Source: Cacajao melanocephalus (lineage: Eukaryota; Chordata; Mammalia; Primates; Pitheciidae). From it: a stretch of 64,000 nt of DNA. The stretch is from the NCBI GenBank assembly GCA_963573385.1, contig CAUYLG010033123.1, positions 62,001-126,000 of the forward strand, in the 5' to 3' direction. Of the stretch, positions 27,216-40,822 are shown one piece after another (the stretch's first letter is position 1; each line of letters starts with the position of its first letter). The notes under the pieces are model-generated. The model searched no databases. It saw only the letters and a program-made list of their open reading frames with translations, and had not been told where the DNA came from. The position numbers were made by a program, and so were the translations under genes.

Positions 27216-27681
27216 TGGGGAGGTAGGGTGGTGGCTGCTCTGATCCTGGCCTGAGCCTTCATCCTAAGGAGGGAAGATGTCACCTAATTGAGACCCCGGG
27301 GCATGAACAGTCACCCCCTGACTGAAGCCTCAGGTGAACATGGCCACTGTGGCTTGAAGAATGTATGGAGTGTCTGAGTGGTCTCGGGTGCTATCCCTAA
27401 GGGGATCCCAGAGGTCATCTCCCTCAGCACCTTCCTCCCACTGCAGTTGCAGCTGTGACGCAGAGAGGGTGAGGGGCTTCCTCAAGGTCACCCGTCAAGT
27501 CAGAGGTGGAGCTGGGGCAGGAAGTGGAATGTTCTAGGGTATCTTCCAGGCCTTGGCCTGGGCCTCCTTGCCGGCCGGATAAGCTGTGCTCTTCAAGGTA
27601 CAAGAGGAGGCTCTGCAGCCTGCTGTCTCCTGAAGGTATGGCTTCCCCAGTCCCTCTGATGTTCTCCTCTCCCTCTTACAG

Positions 27682-27807
27682 GTGAACCTGGTGCTGGGGG
27701 ACGGCCGGTCGCTGGGCCTCACGATCCGTGGGGGAGCTGAGTACGGCCTTGGCATTTACATCACTGGCGTGGACCCAGGCTCTGAAGCAGAAGGCAGCGG
27801 GCTCAAG
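27682..27807 (+). CDS. WHRN: WHRN (whirlin) internal coding exon: first half of PDZ2
   Basis: This exon encodes 42 residues from VNLVLGDGRSLGLTIRGG to GSEAEGSGLK, the N-terminal half of whirlin PDZ2. It contains the carboxylate-binding loop (SLGLTIRGG), the GIYITGV strand and the PGSEAEGSGLK segment that precedes the usual VGDQIL motif. The acceptor is CTCCTCTCCCTCTTACAG ending at 27681 and the donor is AAG|GTGAGG at 27807/27808. Both junctions are phase 0, so it joins directly to the exon at 15127-15345 (...DEKK-VNLV...). The first codon is GTG (Val), which is a splice product and not a start codon. The exon ends at the common PDZ intron site before G-D-Q-I-L. No continuation exon was found in the remaining 36 kb. 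Confidence 0.96.
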
Positions 27808-28189
27808 GTGAGGGGAGAGTGTGAGGGAGGGCAAGCTCTGCACATGGCGCTCTTTGCTGCTGATTTTAATCAGACTTCCAGCAGAGCAATCAGCACTCCA
27901 CTTTGAGGACTGGTCCCAGCTGGGGAACCCTCCCTGGCTGCTGTACCTCTAAATTCACAGCCCACAACAGCAGTGGGGTGGCCGCCTATGTGGTGTGGGC
28001 AGCAGGCCAGCCCGAACTTGCCGTGCTGCTGTTTTGCAAACACTGCTGATGGCCTGTGATGGCCCATGATGGCCTTGACTTCGGGGTTTGTTATGATGTG
28101 TTGACAGGGAAGAGGAGAGAAAGTGATGAGCAGGGTTGGGGGTTCCCTGGGCAGCTTCAGGCCTGGCATTCAATCCAGATAACCAGCAG

Positions 28190-28775
28190 TTGTTGAAATG
28201 ATATTATTAGCTCCCATTTTATTTATTTTTATTTTATTTATTTATTTAAGAGATGGGGTCTCGCTATGTTGCCCAGGCTAGAGTGCAGTGGCTATCACAG
28301 GCGCGATCCCACTGCTGATCAGCACGGGAGTTTTGACCTGCTCTGTTTCCGACGTGGGTCGGTTCACCCCTCCTTAGGCAACCTGGTGGTCCCCCGCTCC
28401 CGGGAGGTCACCATATTGATGCCAAACTTAGTGCAGACACCTGATTGGCATAGTGCACTACAGCCCAGAACTCCTGGGCTCAAGCGATCCTCCAGCCTCA
28501 GCCTCCCAAGTAGCTGGGACTACAGGCACGCACCACCGCGCCCAGCTGTTAGCTCCCATTTTAAGAGGCCTAACTGTGTGCCCAGCGTTTGTGATCCACT
28601 TAACACATATCATCTCGTTGACTCCTCAAGCTGCCCTGAGGAGTAGGGTATTACTACCCACATTTTCCAGCTGGAGAAACTGAGGTATAGAGAGGTTAAA
28701 CTGACTTGTCCAAGGCCACACAACTGGTGGATTGCAGAGCAGAATTTGAAGTTAGGCACTCTGAATTTCAAAGCT
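28190..28775 (-). repeat. MIR split by the 7SL retrocopy
   Basis: ATTATTAGCTCCCATTTTA occurs before the 7SL. After it come AGAGGCCTAACTGTGTGCCCAGCG and GAAACTGAGGTATAGAGAGGTTAAACTGA, i.e. antisense MIR core, with order partly rearranged. Confidence 0.65.
28249..28547 (-). pseudogene. Full-length 7SL RNA (SRP RNA) retrocopy
   Basis: The minus strand reads as 7SL RNA from its GC-rich 5' Alu domain through the complete S domain and back to the 3' Alu domain. This is not an Alu: the ~150-base S segment (28310-28465 plus strand) that Alus lack is present, including the ACCTCCCGGGAGCG region and the CAAAACTCCCGTGCTGATCAG region. Length is ~299 nt, as in functional 7SL. A T-rich stretch on the plus strand (28222-28248) is the retroposed A-tail. 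Direct repeats TTAGCTCCCATTTTA at 28207-28221 and 28549-28563 are the target duplication. It lies inside an MIR. It is most likely a pseudogene because the upstream promoter elements of true 7SL genes would not be carried along. Confidence 0.93.
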
Positions 28776-29234
28776 CTCACTTAGCACCCTGCTGGGCAGC
28801 CCGGGAACTCGCTCAGAGAGGCGAAAGGAGGATGCTGGACCCAGGACACCAGTCACCAAATTAAAGAGCACAGCGTGTTTGGGCTAAATTCTGATGCCGG
28901 GGATGCCACAGCAGCAGCGATGGGTAGTGGTGACCATGGCACAGGTGGCCTTTGAGCCAGGCCATGAGGAGTGTGAGAGAGAGGGATGGGTAAAGGGGAA
29001 GGATGGGAGCAGCTGGCCAGGGGACCACGTGTGTCTGACTGTTAGTAACTCACTACATGGATGCCTAGTCTGTGTGCAAAGTCAGGGGAACACAGCGCAT
29101 GATGAGGTTGAGTCTTTGTAACAAAGGGCCTTCCTGGCATGCCCCGACATCACGAGATTTCATTCTTCATGCAAACAAAAAGAAAAGGTCACATGTGGTC
29201 ACCAAACCACATCAAGGCAGACAGGCTAGAGTAC

Positions 29235-29415
29235 AGAGACGATGCGTCCGTCAGGTTCTCTTAGGAAACAGGCATTGTGGGAAGAGCTCTGGGTTTGCCG
29301 TAGGGGAGACTGGGTTCAGGTCCCAGTTTTGTTGCTTTTGCTTTCACAGCTGTGTGACCTTGGAGAGTCCCTCCACCTGTCTGGGCTTCCCTTTCCTGTA
29401 TAGTAATACTAAGTA
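29235..29415 (+). repeat. MIR
   Basis: GGCATTGTGGGAAGAGCTCTGGGTTTG, GCTGTGTGACCTTGGAGAG and CTGGGCTTCCCTTTCCTGTATAGTAATACTAA: sense MIR. Confidence 0.7.
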
Positions 29416-29650
29416 AGCCCTCTCCAGACACTGAACCTGCTGGCATCTTCATCTTTGACTTCCAAAACTGTGAGACACACATTTCTGTTGTTTATAAGCT
29501 ACCTAGTCTCTGGTACTTTGATACAGCAGCATAAAGGGACAAAGGCAGACATCATCATCATCATCATGACTGATGTAATCATTAACATCTATCGTGTCTC
29601 CCCTTTCCCAGTTACTCTTCCAAGTGCTTTACATCATTAACTTGCTTGAC
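29416..29650 (+). repeat. Duplicated MLT1-end/CAT-repeat/MIR module, copy A
   Basis: MLT1 LTR 3' end (CTGTTGTTTATAAGCTACC), then (CAT)n, then antisense MIR ending TTTACATCATTAACTTG. The same order recurs at 29963-30202. Confidence 0.75.
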
Positions 29651-29747
29651 CTTGCTTCCCTTTCCTATATAATAATAATAGATAACCTTCCTTTCTCAGG
29701 ATTATTGCAAAGATCACATGGGGGAATTATTTAGTATAGTAAACATC

Positions 29748-30101
29748 GCCATGGATTGTGTTCCTCCAAAATTCATGCATTGAAATCCTTACCCACAAGG
29801 TGATAGTATTAGGAGGTGGGGCCTTTGGGAGGTCATTAGGTCATGAGGGTGGAGCCCCATGAATGGGATTAGTGCCCTTATAAAAAATGCTGCAGGGGCT
29901 GCCTCACCCCTTCCACCGTGTGAGAACACAGCAAGAAGGCACAGTCTATGAACCAGCAGGTGGGTCCTGCCCGGACAACGAACCTACTGGTGTCTTGGTC
30001 TTGGACTTCCAACCTCTGAAACTGAGGCGTGAATTCCTGTTGCTTATAAGTCACCCAGTCTATGGTACTTTGTTATAGCAGTTCAAATGGACTCAGACAA
30101 A
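29748..30101 (+). mobile_element. MLT1 (ERVL-MaLR) LTR, near complete
   Basis: GTTCCTCCAAAATTCATGCATTGAAATCC through GGGATTAGTGCCCTTATAA and CACCCAGTCTATGGTACTTTGTTATAGCAG, in sense order. No internal retroviral region. Confidence 0.88.
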
Positions 30102-30202
30102 CATCATCATCATCGTCATTATTGACATGGTAATTTACACTGATCATGTGTCTTTTCTCCCAGGTGCTCTTCCGAGTGCTTTACATCATTAACTTGTTTA
30201 AC
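29963..30202 (+). repeat. Duplicated MLT1-end/CAT-repeat/MIR module, copy B
   Basis: Matches copy A from GGACAACGAACCTACTGG through CATCATCATCATCGTCAT to TTTACATCATTAACTTG, about 550 bp downstream. Confidence 0.75.
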
Positions 30203-30235
30203 CTCATGATACTCTCGTGAAAGTAGGTTCTGTTG

Positions 30236-30395
30236 TGAGTACCATTTTTATTAGTTTTAATTTTGTGGGTACATAGTAGGTGTATACATTTAGGGGATAC
30301 ATGAGATGTTTGAGTATAGGCATGCAGTGTGTAATAACCACATTGTGGAGAATGGGGTATCCATCCCCTCAAGCACTTACCCTTTGGTGAGCACC
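30236..30395 (-). mobile_element. L1 3'UTR fragment inside an MIR
   Basis: AATTTTGTGGGTACATAGTAGGTGTATACATTTA and GGGGTATCCATCCCCTCAAGCA are the antisense L1 (L1PB/L1MA-like) 3' end. MIR resumes after it at CACCATTTTACAGGCTCAG. Confidence 0.8.
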
Positions 30396-30654
30396 ATTTT
30401 ACAGGCTCAGTAGGTGAGACTCAGAGAGTTGCGCAGCTAATGAGAGGGAAAGCCAGGATTCCCATCCAGGAGTAAGGAGTCTGGTTCTAGAACTGTGCCC
30501 ATAACCAGGCCAGCCAGATGGGTAGGAGGTGTTCCACGGTGTCTGTCGGGTCTAGTTGATTCTGAAAGGTGCTTGCTTTGCTTTTAGCAGGTAGGAGTGA
30601 AGCTTTGTTGGGACTCCAGGGGGAAATAATCTCATAATATTCTGTATGCAATTT

Positions 30655-30905
30655 TTGTTTAACAAATTTATGTTGGAATAATTTTAGACTTAGTGAAAAG
30701 TTGCAGAGAGTTTCTGTTTATCCTTTACCCAGCTTCCTCTAATGTTGACATCACGTATAACTGTGGTATATCTGTCAAGACAGAGAATCTAACATCAGTA
30801 CAATATCGTTAAACATACTATAGGCTTTATTCACAGTTTCTCTGCTCGTGTCTTTTTTCTGTTCTAGGATCCAGGCTATTCCAGCATACCACATTGCATT
30901 TAGTC
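30655..30905 (-). mobile_element. L1ME-like 3' fragment
   Basis: GAATAATTTTAGACTTAGTGAAAAGTTGCA, CCTCTAATGTTGACATCACGTATAACTGTGG and ATACCACATTGCATTTAGT: antisense L1ME-type 3'UTR. The same family recurs at 51480-52640. Confidence 0.75.
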
Positions 30906-30977
30906 TATATGAAGTTTAGAAGGCATTTATTTTCCCCAAAAAAAACTTAAACAAAGGTTAGAGGCAGTTTCTCAACC

Positions 30978-31156
30978 CAGAGTAAAGATTTTGAATAAGT
31001 GGAGGAGATTGGGGAGGAGGAAAATGGTGGCAGAGGAAAAGAGATGAAGCCCGGATGAGTGATTTCCCAGAGCACCTGCTGTGTGGGGAGGCAGACCCCG
31101 GTACAGGCAGGGCACAGACTTGGCCCTGCGGTTCCTGGCAGCCCGCACAAAGAGTG
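30978..31156 (+). repeat. Local direct duplication, copy 1
   Basis: Matches 32025-32201 at roughly 85% by eye, with landmarks AAGAGATGAAGCC, GAGTGAT, TGTGTGGGG, CACAGACTTGGCCCTG and TTCCTGGCAGCC. Flanks do not match. Not a family I recognise. Confidence 0.85.
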
Positions 31157-31479
31157 AAGCAGGTCAGTGATGTCTGTAAGAGGAAAACAGACCAGCTGTG
31201 TTTGAAAAGTCCAGTTATTCCTCCTTCTGAGGCCTCAGAACAGTTTTCTTCTGGTCCCTCCTTGAGAGAATGTTGTGTGGTGCCATAGTGTCCTTAGTGA
31301 CATAAATGCATGAACAGCTTACACACCTTGGTCGTGAATACCCCTGATTAAACCCACGTTAAGAGAAAGGGAGAGCGGGAGCATTCCAGAGAGACAACAT
31401 GTGAGGTCTTGGCCTGAGAGCACTAAGCATCTCTCCTTCTCTCTCTGATTATTGATGAGTGGTGTCTTTTATTATCACG

Positions 31480-31720
31480 TTACTTTTTTATTGAGCAATT
31501 ACTATGTCAGGTACCGTGCTATTCTCATTCGTTATTACATAATTTTTGCAATGATATGTTTAAAGAAAGAATGTTCTTCTTGCCAATTTATAGATAATAG
31601 ATTCAGGAACAATGTTAAGCCACTTGTCTGAGACCACCCAGCTGAGTGCTAGAGCTGAGATTTTTAACTCACACCAGCAAATGCCAAGTCCACGTTCTTA
31701 ACCACTATGATATAGCACCT
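31480..31720 (-). repeat. MIR
   Basis: TATTGAGCAATTACTATGTCAGGTACCGTGC through AAGCCACTTGTCTGAGACCACCCAGCTGAG: antisense MIR. Confidence 0.75.
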
Positions 31721-32024
31721 CCCAGTCCTTTACAGCTGAAGAAACCAACACTTATAGACTTAAGCTGAGTTGCCCAAGATCAAATTCTTTCTGTTATCAG
31801 AGCTGTTATTTCAACCCAGGATTCACAGAGCCTGGGGTTGCCTTGTGCAGAGAAGGACAGGAGCCCTGGGACCTCCACTGACCAGCTGTGCGAAGGTGGG
31901 CATGCCCTTCCCCTCCCTGGGCCTCAGTCTCCCTGCTCGACACTTGGGCTAGATGATCTCTGAGGTCTTCTCCTAGATCTGCACATTTTCCTGGCCTGAA
32001 GAGTTGCAGAGAGTTCTCTTTACA

Positions 32025-32201
32025 CAGAGTAAAAATTTTAAGTGAGTGGAGGAAATTGGGGAGAAGGAAGATGGGGGGCAGGGAAAGAGATGAAGCCTGA
32101 ATGAGTGATATTCCAGAACAGTTACTGTGTGGGGCTGCAGACCCAGCTACAGGCAGGACACAGACTTGGCCCTGAGCTTCCTGGCAGCCAGCACAAAGAG
32201 G
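32025..32201 (+). repeat. Local direct duplication, copy 2
   Basis: Partner of 30978-31156, same orientation, about 1.05 kb downstream. An MIR and unique sequence lie between the copies. Confidence 0.85.
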
Positions 32202-32379
32202 GTGCCCAGACGCCAGGAATGTACTCCATTCTTTCACCTACAGTTTTCATATTCACAAAGAGATGTCGACATCAGTAACCAGCTGATAGATCCCTCTTTT
32301 GTGTAGAAGGATGTGGACATTCCATGTCGGCAAGCATCTGTGGCTGGCTCTTGCTTTTCCTCTTTCCATTTAGTCTGTG

Positions 32380-32800
32380 AATACATATACTCTTGATTCC
32401 TATAGGCTAACACGGTACTTTGCAGCTTCTGAGCTGAGCAAGACTGACACAGTCTCTAACCTCCTCAGCTTATATTCTAGTAAAAAAATCAAAAACAAAC
32501 TACATAACTGTGTGTTTAGTTACAATTGTGATAAATACCAAGATGGGAAAGCACACAGAACCAATTGAGTGTATGCCAGGGAGACCAGCCCTGGTCTTGG
32601 ATATCTGGGAAGGCTTCCTGGAGGAGGAAGCATTTCGGTTGAAATTTAAAAGAGAACAAAACTAATTATGTGAAAGAGGAAGTGAGAATTCCAGGCAGCA
32701 AGAACAGCAAATGGCAAGTCCCTGAAGTGGAAAGAAATGTTCCAGCGTGCAGAGGAAGGCCTGTGTGGCTGAATGCGGAAGGCCAGGTGGGGAGAAGATG
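32380..32800 (-). mobile_element. L2 LINE fragment
   Basis: GGGAAGGCTTCCTGGAGGAGGAAGC, TTCCAGGCAGCAAGAACAGCAAATGGCAAG and GGCCTGTGTGGCTGAATG: antisense L2. Confidence 0.72.
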
Positions 32801-32904
32801 CCTGGCGATGCTGCTGAGGAAACAACCAGATCACACAGGAGATGTAATTCACCCAAGACTGTGCAGCCGTGAAAAGACGGTGATCAAGGTCTGCAGTTGT
32901 TAAT

Positions 32905-33185
32905 GTGGCAGGATGTCCGTGGGCTGTTACTAAGTGGGAAATGCAGGTGGCAAAAGCACATAGCTAACAGGATTTCATCTGTATTCTGCATGAATGCAAA
33001 AATATGCATCGAGGAGCATCTACGCTGGACACACACCACAGCATCAACAGCGGTTATCTCAGGTGGTAAGATTAGGGATGATTTTCACTTTGTTCTCTAG
33101 GTCCTTAGACGGCATCTGAATGGGGCAGGTTTTCCTTTTATAGCCTTAAAAACAGCAACAATAAAGTGATTTCCATTCGGAAACA
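32905..33185 (+). mobile_element. L1M-like 3'UTR fragment
   Basis: TACTAAGTGGGAAATGCAGGTGGCAAAA, GGTTATCTCAGGTGGTAAGATTAGGGATGATTTTCA and a final AACAATAAAGTGA fit a sense L1M 3' end. Confidence 0.6.
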
Positions 33186-33889
33186 AGGCGGAGAAAAAAT
33201 ATTCCGTAGAAGTTTTCCACTCACTTTAGTTTGCCTCTCAGTTGCAGGCAATCAAAGGCTTTATTTGCTTATAAAATGCCCGCCCTCAGTAAAGTCCTTT
33301 CTATCTTCAGTACCCTCTGCAGTAAAGCATTTTATATTCCTGCCATTATTGTACTTTCCCCTCCAAGGCCCTTTGGATGTGCTAACACCTGCCTGCACTC
33401 ACTCGGGCATCCAGGACTGATTAATTCTGTGTATTGCCAATGCACTTTCAGTGGAATTTGGCATATTGAAATGGAATAGAGGGGCTTGGCTATGTGGGCA
33501 GTAGAGCCAAAAAAAGGCTTTATTTGTACATAGGGCTCCTTGCTGCCGTGCAGAGCTTCCCTGGAGAGAAAATGTGCCTTTTGCTTGGCTTCCAGCTGCT
33601 CAGCCCACGTAGCTGCTGAGGGCCTGGTTTGAGTCCAGGGGAGGGTCGGGACGGCACTGCCCTAAGTGGAGAAGCACTTGGGGGGGTCAGGCAGGTTCCC
33701 AGCATTTGCCCTGGGGAGGCCCCGTGGAACTTGGCACCTTTCCACCCCCCGCCCTGTGGGGGCTAACACCCCTTTCAGAGTTTATCTTTGGATCTCTCTT
33801 ATTCCTTTGCACCTGTCCCCAGCTTCAAACCCCGCCAGAGAATGGACCACAGAACCTTCTTTGTTCCTTTAAGGACAACTGAGATTGAC

Positions 33890-34110
33890 TGGCATTTCAG
33901 ATTAATCATAGTGATAGCAGTTGCCATTATGAATCAGGCATAGTACTCACACATTAGATACACTTTTATTTCATCCTCCCGGTAGCCCTGTGGGGGACAT
34001 TAATAACGTCATTTAATACGTGAACAACTGAGGCTCAGAGACGTCATGCAGTATTCCCCGAGATTACACAGGGATCTAGTATCTGGCCTTTTAAGGCCCT
34101 CCAAAGGTCA
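33890..34110 (-). repeat. MIR
   Basis: ATGAATCAGGCATAGTACTCACACATTAG, then ACAACTGAGGCTCAGAGACGTCATGCAG: antisense MIR. Confidence 0.65.
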
Positions 34111-34687
34111 TACGCTTTGCCCTGCCACCTTCCTAGTACCCTGACTTGATCAAATATCAAAAGACTGTAGAGAGAAGAAATAAAGGACATTGAGTCTTCT
34201 TAGAAATAACCAAGCTTCCCAAGCCCAGTGTGGTTCCTGGATCTTGCCTGGCCCACGGCCTCCACACCTGAGCTTACCCAGGGGTGGGAGCACATTTCAT
34301 CTGTGCTAAGGGAGGCAGATGCCATGCTGGCTGAGGCTCCTTGGAACAGAATCTCTGTTCCCATGAATGTCTCATTCTTGGGGTCACCGCGATGCTGCTT
34401 GTGGCCACAGGGCAGGTCCATCGAGTGTCTGGTGCAGAAACAGTGTTTCAGGGATGGTGGGGATGACCTGCTGCTCGACAGATCTATCACGGATGGTGGG
34501 CTTTGCCGGGAGCCTGCCCATATTGACTTCACAGGTGAAGCCAACCAAGCTGGGACTGTCCCCTCCACAGACTGTCTTCTGCCAGGGTCTGTTCTCCGCA
34601 CCCACCCTCTCTGGACAGCATCCCATGCTAAGTACACACCAAGCAGCAGGTAATCTATACGTGTCATCTCTCTCTGCCCAGCTCTAG

Positions 34688-35005
<318 letters not shown>

Positions 35006-35044
35006 TGAAATTCTTAGCCCATCTATAAATTGAATTGAGTGCTT

Positions 35045-35165
35045 GTTTAATGAATGTCTCTTCTCCCAGATCATGGCTACATGGGGTAAAGAATGAGTGT
35101 TCTTTATACATCGTATCCCTGCCCAAGACAGCACCTGGCACATAGTAGGTATTCAGGAAATTGTT
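35045..35165 (+). repeat. L2 3' end
   Basis: CAGCACCTGGCACATAGTAGGTATTCAGGAAATTG: sense L2 tail. Confidence 0.65.
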
Positions 35166-35723
35166 CTTGTCTTAAAGTGACCGTGGAGAAGGCAGGCTCT
35201 GAGCCAGGTGTCTTTGACTGCAAACCCTTTGCATCCTGGCCTGAACACAGCACAGAGCAGGCATTTTTGTTTGAGAAGTGTGACTGGTTTTCCCACTCAC
35301 CTGGAGTGTGAATTGAGCAATCAGACCCTGTCTCTCAGAGACGCTTGCCTTTGGGGTAAAGGAAGCTGAGTAGCAGCCTGGCCCACAGTGAGGTTTGGTC
35401 GTCACAGGTGCTCTCTGGACAGTAGGTGCCATCTTCAGCTCTTCCCTGATGGAGGGCAGATGGCAGGAATCAGTCTACACTCAGATCTCAGCTGCCAACC
35501 CTCCATTTTACACATGGGAATGATGAGGGCCAGAGGGGAGGAAAGGACTGGCTGAGAGAAGGGCCCAGAGCTCTGGGCCCCCAGCGTAGAGCCCCCTTGC
35601 CATCAGGCAGTTTGGTTTTGTCTGCTGATTCTGTCCTGATGCTTCTGCTGGGAGGTGAGAGCAAGCCCAGCAGACTCTCCACTCCTGCTTCCTGTGTCTT
35701 CATGGAGGAAGGGGTGTGGTTAC

Positions 35724-36102
35724 TGTGTTTGTTTTGCATTGCTATAAAGGAATACCTGAGGCTGCATAATTTATAAAGAAAAGAGGTTTATCGTGGCTCA
35801 CAGTTCTGCAGACTGTACAAAAAGCAAGGTGCTGGCCTCTGCTTCTGGTGAGGCCTCAGGATGGTTCTACTCATGGCAGATGGTGAAATGGGAGCAGGTG
35901 TGTCACAAGGTGAGAGAGGGAGCAAGAGAGGCCCCAGGCTCTTTTAAACAACCAGTTCTCACATGAACTAGTAGAGCGAGAACTCACTCATTACCTCTGG
36001 GAGAGCACCAAGCCCCCATGACCCAAACACATCCCAGCCTCCGACATGGGGGAAAACAATTCAACATGAGATTTGGAGGGGACAAACATCCAGACCACAT
36101 CA
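35724..36102 (-). mobile_element. Solo ERVL-MaLR LTR (MST/MLT type) with 5-bp TSD
   Basis: Begins TG and ends CA; GTTAC flanks it exactly at 35719-35723 and 36103-36107. Antisense LTR sequence (GAATACCTGAGGCTGCATAATTTATAAAG). No internal region, hence a solo LTR. Confidence 0.88.
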
Positions 36103-36289
36103 GTTACTATAGAATATTTGTTTAATAAGGATCTTTTAAATGTATTTCATTCTGTGAGTATGGTTGATCTTATGGCAATCCTAATGAAGATGACAAAAAT
36201 AATGTCTTAATATTTATATAATTCCTGACAGTTTTAAAAAATTCAGATAATAAGGGTATCTTACAAGCAACTCTCTGCCTTTAAATTCC

Positions 36290-38250
<1,961 letters not shown>

Positions 38251-38403
38251 TTTTTTTTTTTTTTTCCCCTCACTCCCATTGCCCAGGCTGGAGTGCAGTG
38301 CCTAGATCTAGGCTCACTGCAGCTTCGACTTCCAAAGCTCAGGTGATCCTTCCACTTCAGCATCCCAAGTAGCCAGGGCTATAGACATGCACCACCATGC
38401 CTG
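38251..38403 (-). mobile_element. Alu monomer (FRAM-like)
   Basis: T-run then a single antisense arm ending ACCACCATGCCTG. It lies in the L1 relic. Confidence 0.75.
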
Positions 38404-38458
38404 AAAAGGCACTTTTAAGAGAATGAAGAGATAAGTTACAGAATGAAAATATTTTCTA

Positions 38459-38766
38459 GCCAGGCATAGTGACTCATGCCTGTAATCCCAGCACTTTGGG
38501 AGGCCAAGGTGGGCAGATTGCTTGAGCCCAGGAGTTCAAAACCAGCCTAGGCAACGTGACGAAACTCTTTCTCTGCAAAAAATACAAAAAAAATTAGCCA
38601 CTTAACGGTGGTGCATGCCTGTAGTCCCAGCTAGTAGGGAGGCTGAGGTGAGAGGATCGCTCGAGCCCAGGAGGTCAAGGCTCCAGTAAGCTATGATCAT
38701 GCCACTGCATTCCAGCCTGGGCAACAGAGCAAGACCCTATCTCAAAAAAAAAAAAAAAAAAGAAAA
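38459..38766 (+). mobile_element. Alu (AluJ/S-like)
   Basis: Sense Alu from GCCAGGCATAGTGACTC to a long A-run; L1-like sequence on both sides. Confidence 0.93.
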
Positions 38767-38807
38767 GAAAAAAAATATTTCCAATTACATTTCTAACAAA
38801 GAACTTG

Positions 38808-39160
38808 AAAAGATGGTCCTCAACTTATGATGGTGTTATATCTCAATAGACCTATAGTAAGTTGGAAATATTGTAAATCAGAAATGCATTTAATACACCT
38901 AATCTACCAAACATCACAGCTTAGCCTAGCCTGCCTTAAATGTGCTCAGAGCACTTACATTAGTTTACAGTTGGGCACAATCATCTAACACAAAGCCTGT
39001 TTCTTAATGAAGTATTGAATATCCCATATAATTTATTGAATACTATATTGAAAGTGAAAAACAGAATGGTTATATAGGTACTTGAAGTATGATTTCTACT
39101 GAATGCATGAAGTTGAAAAATCGTAGGTGGACCCACTATAAGTCAGAGACTGTCTGTATT
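38808..39160. mobile_element. Tigger-family (MER44-like) DNA transposon
   Basis: GATGGTCCTCAACTTATGATGG at the left and TATAAGTCAGAGACTGTCTGTA at the right form inverted termini. The interior matches a non-autonomous mariner/Tigger element of ~350 bp. Exact family name uncertain. Confidence 0.65.
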
Positions 39161-39169
39161 AAGAATGTG

Positions 39170-39610
39170 TGAAAAACTCTCAAAAAAAAACCCAAATCGC
39201 CAAATGGGCAAAATGTCCGGGAAACTTTTGTGTTAGAATTGCAGTGGTGGATGCATGACTCTGCATTTGTCAAGTTCGTAGAACTGTACATCACAGAGTG
39301 ACTTAACTGTATGCACATTTGTAGAACTCAACCAGGATGTGTATGGGAGGGGGCACCGTGTGGACTGGGAGAGGAAGATGGAATGCAGACTGAGATGAAT
39401 GAAGACAACACAACTTTTACAAATGATTTCCATAACCACACTGCAAGGGGATAGAGAAGGAAGGAGCTGACCTAAGTAGCTGGGAAACATTGGTTCAAAT
39501 GGTATTATAAGACATATACCAACACCGTATACCACTGTATATCAACAAAAAGAGCCATATACCAACACTGTACTTCAGTTGGAAAATTTTGCCCCCCCTC
39601 AAAAGTATAT
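39170..39610 (+). repeat. Probable L1M 3' fragment
   Basis: GTTAGAATTGCAGTGGTGGATGCATGACTCTGC and GAACTGTACATCACAGAGTGA resemble the end of old L1s. The rest is unassigned. Confidence 0.45.
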
Positions 39611-39618
39611 GGATTAGG

Positions 39619-39926
<308 letters not shown>

Positions 39927-40529
39927 ACTGTGTATGCATATACACACAGATGAATAGATACAGAAATAGATGCAGATATGTGTGCATGTATGAGTTATTA
40001 TACATATTGATTGTTCTTCACTCTATCCATTGAGAAGGGACTGTAGCCTGGGACACCCCAATAAAAATAGGTACACCTAGCACCTGGATCTTGGTTTCTA
40101 AATACTGTTCTTCAAATAACCAGGACTCTTTGTAGGAATGGTAGATTCCAGGTCTAGGACAGGGAAAATGAACAACGTGAATCTGGGATTTCTTGTGCCG
40201 GAAAGTAAAGACATGCTATAAAGTAAACAAGTAAATGCATAAGCATATCAAATGTGCACAGAAGCTGACCTAAAAGCGCTCTCTATAGCCAAAGGAGAAT
40301 AAAATAAGCATCCATGAGCCCATACTAATGTTATTACATAAATAACTGAATAAATAGATAAATGAAGGAGAAGGGATGATTCTTCCTGAAGGAAAAATGG
40401 GAATTTTCTTTTCCCATTAATAACCATAGAAGAAACATGGAAATAGAAAATCACCCTTAGAACATTACGTTTGGTAATCATTTCCGTGGCAAGAATCATG
40501 AGTAGATGCTAAAAAGTAGGCATGAGTTA

Positions 40530-40822
<293 letters not shown>

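Noticed and set aside
26951..27283. 110-codon minus-strand frame with SPQGS-like repeats
   Set aside because: Produced entirely by the 19-bp minisatellite.
28222..28563. Alu in antisense orientation
   Set aside because: The full S domain is present, so it is a 7SL retrocopy, not an Alu.
29550..29570. (CAT)n run as a distinct satellite
   Set aside because: Only a few units; better explained as part of the duplicated MLT1/MIR block.
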